Origin: Ruminococcus flavefaciens
Lineage (GTDB): Bacteria > Bacillota > Clostridia > Oscillospirales > Ruminococcaceae
NCBI RefSeq assembly: GCF_900143025.1
Contig: NZ_FRCT01000014.1
Coordinates: forward strand, 22,371-85,854
DNA length: 63,484 nucleotides
Reading direction: 5' to 3'
Below are positions 59,501-63,484 of this stretch, one piece after another. Each line of letters starts with the position of its first letter. Within the stretch, counting starts at the first letter, position 1. The notes under the pieces were generated by a model. The model ran no database searches. It was not told the origin of the DNA and worked only from the letters and a program-made list of their open reading frames with translations. The translations under genes and the position numbers were made by a program.

Positions 59501-61511
59501 CGACAAAAATCTTGACGGTATTTATATCATGGGCAAGGGCAACGGTGGAATAGCAGGAGAATATTCGGAAAAAAGTCCAAAGCTTGCAGAAATGAAAGAT
59601 CTCAATTATATTGTGAACTCTATTTATATGCCGTTTTATGGTTACAGTAATCCAATAAAGTCTGACTCTCTCATTATCAATGCTATAATGGGAACAACAG
59701 ACGCATATGAGCAGAATATCCTTAATTCATATGACTTCTCCGATATCCTTCCTGCATACAGATATCAGAGTGAAGACGGAAGCTTCTCTGTTACATATGA
59801 TATTACAGACCTTGACGAGTATCTTGTAGCATCAATGGACAAGGCATACAATACTACAGAGATCATGTCGGAAGGTCGTGATACTTCGCATTTGAAAGCA
59901 GGATTATGGTGGGCAAAAAACGGCGGAGAAAATGACGTTTACTATAATATCTCGAAGAACCAGACAGGTAATATACATTACCAGAGCGGTGCCCCTGAGA
60001 AGAACCTTTCATTTAAGCAGAACGGCGATACTATTACCATGGAGATATATGATGAAACATCATCAGAAACTCGAACAGGAAAGATAACCTTTACAGATAA
60101 GCGAAACGCAGAGATCGTGTGGAATAACGGCGTTACCGAGAAGCTTTTCTGCGCAAATCCCGACGGATTTGACAACTTCTCTTACATCAACACACAGGAA
60201 ATGAAAGCTATAGTAACTGCATACCACAATGCACACAACGACAACAAGGCTGTATCAGCCGAGGTAACATACGATGAAAACGGAATGGGTATCGTAAATC
60301 TGCTTGATAAAAACAAAAGCACGATCGCTAAGTATACAAACTTCGACAGGTTTGAAAATACAGCAGTTGCTCCCAATGGTAAGCCTGTTAAATTTGAATA
60401 CATCAAAAATGGCGTATACCATGTATCACAGAATTCCGAACTCAGCACAAAGCATTATTATGTCATTTTCAAGGAAGACGGCAAAGCAGCCGTATACTCG
60501 GCAGAGGAAGGCTTGGAATGGGAATTCACAGCAGAATACGGCAACAATGTAATAACCTGCAACAAGGGCAAGGACGACGAAATGTCCGTAAATGTCACAT
60601 ACGATACCCTTACCTCTTTCTCGGTGAAGTCAGATGACGGAAACGAGTATCATCTTGAATATGATGCAAATTATAATGCCAATGATGTTAAGATCTATAC
60701 AACATCTCAGATTGAAAAAATGGCAACAGACTACTACGAGCGTATATCAGGTGCCCGCCCTATGATTGTTTTTTCATCATTTACCATGGACAACAAATAC
60801 ATGATAGAATTCTCTAACGGACAGCTTATAACAGTTGATCCTATTGGTGGAAAATGCATTGAAAAGAATGGAAATGAAGTTGACATTACAGTTCTTCCCG
60901 ATATAAAGGATCTCTTTACTTCCGGTCTCTGGAGCTGCAAAACCGCAGACGGTCTGAAATACTACAGCTCAGACGGCAATGGCAATATCACAGCTATCAA
61001 TGCTGAGGACGGCTCTGAAGAGTCGATCAAGTATAACTGGGTCGGAACAAGTGCGGTAGAACTTACCTTTGATAATAAGACTGAAAAAGCCGACGCCACA
61101 CCGATTTCCGATACCGAGATCACACTTGTAAGACCGAATGATCAGACTGATATCCTGACATACATAGGCGAAAAAACATTAGATAAAACTGTATTCTATA
61201 CCGATAAAAAGCTTGCAGATATGGCAGCAGCCGACCACAGCAAAAAAATCGGCAAGAAAGTTAAGGTAACCGAAACAGTAAGCTCTGAGGACGGAACAGT
61301 TGCTATCAGATTTGATGACGGTTCAGAGTACAAAATAAACCGCTTCTCCGGTAAAGGCACCGATGAAAACGGCAAGGCTGTTGATCTCCCGCAGACAGGC
61401 AACAACGATATCAGCTCAGCCGCAGAAGCAGTCGGAGCAGTTATTCTCATTATTCTCGGCACAGCAGCAGTATTTGCTTCACGCAAATTCCGCAGAAAAG
61501 AAGACTGTTAA
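56544..61511 (+). CDS. Cell-wall-anchored subtilisin-like protease (S8) with PA domain and C-terminal repeats
   Basis: A 1655-residue surface protease. Signal peptide MKNFTRHLLSMTAAAVIGGA. Peptidase S8 domain about 165-640 with Asp175 (AVLDSEFDVTHDM), His246 (YHGTHVAGIAAG) and Ser574 (EGTSMASPYVAG). A PA domain is inserted between His and Ser (about 415-520, GKIALIDRGTLSFWEKAYAA). Then Fn3-like and beta-rich regions as in C5a-peptidase-type enzymes, three C-terminal repeats (about 1210-1610), and LPQTG at 1615, a membrane helix and RKFRRKEDC. It should cleave extracellular proteins or peptides. The ATG at 56544 follows AAAGGA. The next gene is its probable sortase. Confidence 0.93.
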   Translation: MKNFTRHLLSMTAAAVIGGATVLNCGLPAALAAEYEAAATGKLVPVIISLSGDAVLVGEEAAKLGTDYLDTPEAEEKALSLNKISSEAEAYLRNLYPDLEIGYRYNVLMNGFSCELPEGLLDEASSCRWIEKITKSETVNVVKPELYTAADLSDLSYFGETTGYFGEGEVIAVLDSEFDVTHDMFAPIDDKENKLTKDDIIAVSDELNVKIDPDKAYISSKLPYVIDYSDDTPYEYAAPDSYHGTHVAGIAAGNTVSDDDGTELSGIAKDAQLVMMKVFKQELVDEMSGTYISTAESDAILAALEDAAKLKVNVVNLSLGSIEPDFSKVPYKDTITALNNAGIIVVAAAGNDSNNLVGQGEYFDIDTSSPDTHTIGEPSAFKESLCVASANNSFRRDPCFLIEGLDDEIPFTEGQNCTLSDYLNDGVYEYVYCGIGMPEDFEGKDVEGKIALIDRGTLSFWEKAYAAEQAGAIAMIVCDNLEDSSLVTMAMETASIPSVFISTNDGDKMKKAESGKIRLDSTLNITTPLDGGINEFSSFGPSVDLTLKPDITGIGGSVTSAAYDNKLKQLEGTSMASPYVAGCIAVFDQYLRKNGLELTGAEKASFIKNLIMNSAVLFSKGDVYESPRRQGAGLVNMKNALNDRVILTGETGLAKVELKDKITDQLSFDVDISNFTDQDVEFKEAKLVLTAENGRKLEDDPSEKLYICDASNIGVTADLSSLLKANAQESRTVTINAKISADDIKARSTIFPNGFFIEGYIVLSGAENCCDISIPVMGFYGDWAEVPIFHNGTKYLEPYELSTISGEGSFNNKSSFTGNLEALSQLLERLPAEEAEFILSDPFNLRMYFDDEYNEAIAKSPNEVVYLSPDADGMGEQINLTCTLLRSAHLSCIKIYDSDNKLISETPEDEITMPAYMFVVNVSEAEIKDYPDGTYKGTIEAYVYYDDADKKPQTYEFPIVIDKTAPTLNVKSKEENGRKLLEITSTDKNLDGIYIMGKGNGGIAGEYSEKSPKLAEMKDLNYIVNSIYMPFYGYSNPIKSDSLIINAIMGTTDAYEQNILNSYDFSDILPAYRYQSEDGSFSVTYDITDLDEYLVASMDKAYNTTEIMSEGRDTSHLKAGLWWAKNGGENDVYYNISKNQTGNIHYQSGAPEKNLSFKQNGDTITMEIYDETSSETRTGKITFTDKRNAEIVWNNGVTEKLFCANPDGFDNFSYINTQEMKAIVTAYHNAHNDNKAVSAEVTYDENGMGIVNLLDKNKSTIAKYTNFDRFENTAVAPNGKPVKFEYIKNGVYHVSQNSELSTKHYYVIFKEDGKAAVYSAEEGLEWEFTAEYGNNVITCNKGKDDEMSVNVTYDTLTSFSVKSDDGNEYHLEYDANYNANDVKIYTTSQIEKMATDYYERISGARPMIVFSSFTMDNKYMIEFSNGQLITVDPIGGKCIEKNGNEVDITVLPDIKDLFTSGLWSCKTADGLKYYSSDGNGNITAINAEDGSEESIKYNWVGTSAVELTFDNKTEKADATPISDTEITLVRPNDQTDILTYIGEKTLDKTVFYTDKKLADMAAADHSKKIGKKVKVTETVSSEDGTVAIRFDDGSEYKINRFSGKGTDENGKAVDLPQTGNNDISSAAEAVGAVILIILGTAAVFASRKFRRKEDC

Positions 61512-62041
61512 TGAAAAAGGACAGCTGTTCAAAGTCTAACAAGGTATTGTTCTTTCTCGGCGTGGCAGCAATACTTATCGGAACAGTCACGCTTTCCTTC
61601 CTTGGCGGTAGAAAGCTGCTGCGCGACTATCGGCGTAATCAACTTATGAAAAACAATGTTGTCATAGAAATACCTGAGATTCGCATCAAGGCACCTGTTC
61701 TTGAAGGCACGAACAATGATGTTCTCTCAAAAGCAGCAGGACATTTTCCGGACACAGGTGCCCTCGGCAAAGGAAACTATTGTATCGCCGCACACAGCAG
61801 CACAATATACAAAGAATACTTCAATGCTCTGCGTGATGTTAAGATCGGCATGAAGGTAAAACTGTACGATGTAAGCAAAAATCTCTACACCTATTACGTA
61901 ACAGATACATTTATCGTCGAACCAAACGAAACGTGGGTGCTTGATAACACAGAAGATGTGCGGGTCACTCTTGTGACCTGCACAGATGACGGAAAACAGC
62001 GAAGGATCGTAGTCGCAAAGCCTCAAAAAACAAACGTCTGA
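61511..62041 (+). CDS. Class D-like sortase, coupled to the LPQTG protease
   Basis: A 176-residue sortase with an N-terminal membrane anchor (VLFFLGVAAILIGTVTLSFL) and an extracytoplasmic sortase fold: VVIEIPEIRIKAPVLEGTNN, YCIAAHSST (catalytic His95), VTLVTCTDDGKQRRIVV (catalytic Cys157, Arg164/165). Short length and the TLVTC context fit class D. It attaches LPxTG proteins to peptidoglycan. The ATG shares one base with the TAA stop of the protease gene (TAATG), so translation is coupled and the protease is the expected main substrate. The SPKTG protein at 47.7 kb could be another. Confidence 0.93.
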   Translation: MKKDSCSKSNKVLFFLGVAAILIGTVTLSFLGGRKLLRDYRRNQLMKNNVVIEIPEIRIKAPVLEGTNNDVLSKAAGHFPDTGALGKGNYCIAAHSSTIYKEYFNALRDVKIGMKVKLYDVSKNLYTYYVTDTFIVEPNETWVLDNTEDVRVTLVTCTDDGKQRRIVVAKPQKTNV

Positions 62042-62134
62042 AAAATCCGATAGCATTAACAGAACACTATCAGAGTTTGAAAGCATTTTGTCACGACCTG
62101 TTATATATACCTGTGACTTTATCCCGAAAATTTT

Positions 62135-62185
62135 AAACCTCCGAAGTAGTGCGTAATAAAAGAAACACTGCTTCGGAGGTTTTTT
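62135..62185 (+). terminator. Terminator of the protease-sortase operon
   Basis: AAACCTCCGAAG.AGTG and CACT.CTTCGGAGGTTT arms followed by TTT, about 95 bases past the sortase stop. Confidence 0.88.
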
Positions 62186-62661
62186 ATGGAAAGAAGAAAA
62201 CAAGTACGCAGAGATTTGAGAAGCAATCTTCCGACAGCAGATAGTTCAAGTATTTTTCCTTAAAAGCACTCATTTTGTTTTATTTATCTAACAGCAATGC
62301 AATAAAAAGAAAGGTGGGTTATACTGTTCCTTACTGCATTTTGTGTCATTGTATATAATCACACTTTCACTTTATTGTCCTTGATTAAGATCAACATTTC
62401 TAATACCATACAGACATATTAAATGGCGTCATTTATTAATAATTTGCCATATCATAGTTCATATAAAATTCGCAATATTCCGTAAATTGAAAGATCATAT
62501 CACTTTTGTAATTTTGTGTTTTTTACAGCAAATTACAGGCAGAATGATTATGCAACATTATAAAATCAGATCAAGACAGATATTATTTATTTTATAATAT
62601 AAAAGATGAAATATAATCGGAATAATCAATATCAAATCGGGAAAGCTATAATAGAAAATGC
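62186..62661. other. AT-rich intergenic region before pflB, no gene seen
   Basis: About 475 very AT-rich bases with no ORF carrying convincing start signals and no RNA fold I can name. Length is compatible with a long regulatory region for pflB. Confidence 0.5.
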
Positions 62662-62717
62662 ATATTTGTTAACCATGGATAACAAATATTGACAAAACTT
62701 TGTCAATATGGTATTAT
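62662..62717 (+). promoter_or_regulatory. pflB promoter with two palindromes
   Basis: TTGACA (62689-62694), 17-base spacer, TATTAT (62712-62717). Palindrome 1 is ATATTTGTTA-N8-TAACAAATAT (62662-62689), just upstream of -35. Palindrome 2 is ATATTGACAAA-AC-TTTGTCAATAT (62686-62709), covering -35 and most of the spacer. Palindrome 2 contains TTGACAAAACTTTGTCAA, an 18-mer with the TTG..A-N6-T..CAA shape of Rex redox-repressor sites. Confidence 0.72.
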
Positions 62718-62754
62718 ATCATTGATAAAAAAATAACAAAGAGGCGATTTTATA

Positions 62755-63484
62755 ATGTTTAACATATGGCCAAAGGAATGGGACGGCTTTACAGAAGGCC
62801 GCTGGAGCACCACTTCCGTAAACGTTCGAGACTTTATCAAGAAGAACTACACTCCTTACGATGGTGACGAGAGCTTCCTCGCACCACCTACAGAGGCAAC
62901 GAAAAAGCTGTGGGAGCAGGTCATGGATCTTTCCAGACAGGAAAGAGAGGCTGGCGGTGTTCTTGATATGGACACCAAGATCGTTTCAACAATTACATCA
63001 CATAAAGCAGGATATCTCAATAAAGACCTTGAAAAAATAGTGGGTATCCAGACGGACAAGCCCTTCAAGCGTTCATTGCAGCCCTTCGGCGGTATCCGTA
63101 TGGCTCAGCAGGCTTGCAAGGAGTACGGCTACGAGGTAGACCCCGAGGTAGTTGAGATATTCACAAAGTACAGAAAGACCCACAATCAGGGCGTTTTTGA
63201 TGCTTACACTCCCGAAATGCGTCTTGCTCGTCACTCTGCAATTCTCACAGGACTTCCTGACGCATACGGCAGAGGCCGAATCATCGGCGATTACCGCCGT
63301 GTAGCACTCTACGGCATCGACCTCCTTATCGAGGACAAAAAGCATCAGATAGAAACATCTCTCGTGAGAATGACTTCAAAGAATATCAGACTCCGCGAGG
63401 AGCTTGCTGAGCAGGTTCGCGCATTGCAGGAGCTCAAGGAGCTTGGCAACATCTACGGCTTCGATATCTCAAAGCCTGCCGCTA
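62755..63484 (+). CDS. pflB: Formate C-acetyltransferase (pyruvate formate-lyase), N-terminal part
   Basis: The first 243 residues of a glycyl-radical enzyme that cleaves pyruvate with CoA to acetyl-CoA and formate. The start [20 protein letters not shown], then [40 protein letters not shown] and the [20 protein letters not shown] segment (pyruvate-binding Arg region) and [20 protein letters not shown] are highly characteristic of PflB. The active-site Cys pair and the radical Gly lie beyond the right edge. GAGG precedes the ATG. Supports mixed-acid fermentation by a strict anaerobe. Confidence 0.97.
   Translation, partial: MFNIWPKEWDGFTEGRWSTTSVNVRDFIKKNYTPYDGDESFLAPPTEATKKLWEQVMDLSRQEREAGGVLDMDTKIVSTITSHKAGYLNKDLEKIVGIQTDKPFKRSLQPFGGIRMAQQACKEYGYEVDPEVVEIFTKYRKTHNQGVFDAYTPEMRLARHSAILTGLPDAYGRGRIIGDYRRVALYGIDLLIEDKKHQIETSLVRMTSKNIRLREELAEQVRALQELKELGNIYGFDISKPAA

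Noticed and set aside
62186..62266. 26-codon ORF starting MERRKQVRRDL just after the sortase terminator
   Set aside because: Its only RBS is the GGAGG inside the terminator stem and there is no promoter or conservation evidence; probably accidental.
62662..62689. First pflB palindrome as a definite Rex site
   Set aside because: The half-sites TTGTTA/TAACAA fit, but the 8-base spacer is two longer than the Rex consensus, so no regulator is named for it.

Overview
The window looks like a chromosomal segment of a cellulosome-forming, strictly fermentative rumen or gut Clostridia, most likely a Ruminococcus of the R. flavefaciens type. The main reasons are two secreted CBM22 - type I dockerin - CE1 esterases (9.3-11.8 kb and 34.0-35.6 kb), a pflB gene at the right edge, Firmicutes-style AGGAGG ribosome binding sites, sigma-A promoters with 17-bp spacers, and many short intrinsic terminators. 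I see no rRNA, tRNA, CRISPR array, insertion sequence or prophage; the segment looks like stable chromosome. Species assignment is inference from domain architecture.

Layout. 0-0.2 kb: start of a Gly-rich secreted protein (minus). 0.6-3.4 kb: folate operon (HD protein, folP, folB-folK fusion, folA; minus). 3.4-9.0 kb: two co-oriented c-di-GMP proteins with LacI-type sugar-sensor domains, one EAL with an unusual C-terminal beta-helix-like domain and one GGDEF. 9.1-11.9 kb: secreted esterase with two CE1 domains. 12.0-13.3 kb: CPA-type antiporter behind what reads as a complete fluoride riboswitch with its terminator. 13.4-15.7 kb: XRE regulator with zinc ribbon, DUF4003 and DUF3592 proteins. 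15.7-26.6 kb: a complete arabinose regulon (araR, an AraC-type regulator, lipoprotein, ABC ATPase, two permeases, kinase, araA, araD) with palindromic AraR-like boxes at both promoters. 26.7-30.4 kb: FtsX-type ABC exporter pair under a palindromic operator. 30.5-33.8 kb: YfhO-type membrane protein and PIG-L deacetylase. 34-36.3 kb: second CE1 esterase, then a tiny two-peptide operon. 36.4-38.3 kb: rhodanese, MoeB/ThiF and TcdA.

38.4-42.9 kb is, to my eye, the most interesting pathway: a strong promoter, a 20-codon leader peptide containing Cys codons, an intrinsic terminator, then an operon encoding an ACT protein, two unrelated glutamate-cysteine-ligase-type enzymes, a class II glutamine amidotransferase, a YunG-like protein with Cys/His/Asp residues and a 69-aa protein. 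There is no gshB. This suggests attenuation-controlled synthesis and remodelling of a gamma-glutamyl thiol or peptide. 42.9-46.2 kb holds a Nudix hydrolase, RecQ and a methyltransferase.

46.2-56.1 kb is an iron island read entirely on the minus strand: a DtxR-family regulator, a methyltransferase, a ZIP transporter, two FeoA, FeoB, a FeoB-associated Cys-rich peptide, then (behind a TTAG..CTAA box) DUF2325, DUF3793, flavodoxin, a Tp47-like wall-anchored protein and a membrane ferric-reductase-like protein with a flavinylation motif. Read together, these could reduce ferric iron at the cell surface, import ferrous iron through Feo, and replace ferredoxin by flavodoxin. 56.5-62.0 kb encodes a large LPQTG-anchored subtilase overlapping its own sortase gene by one base. 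62.7 kb to the end is the 5' part of pflB, with two palindromes at its promoter.
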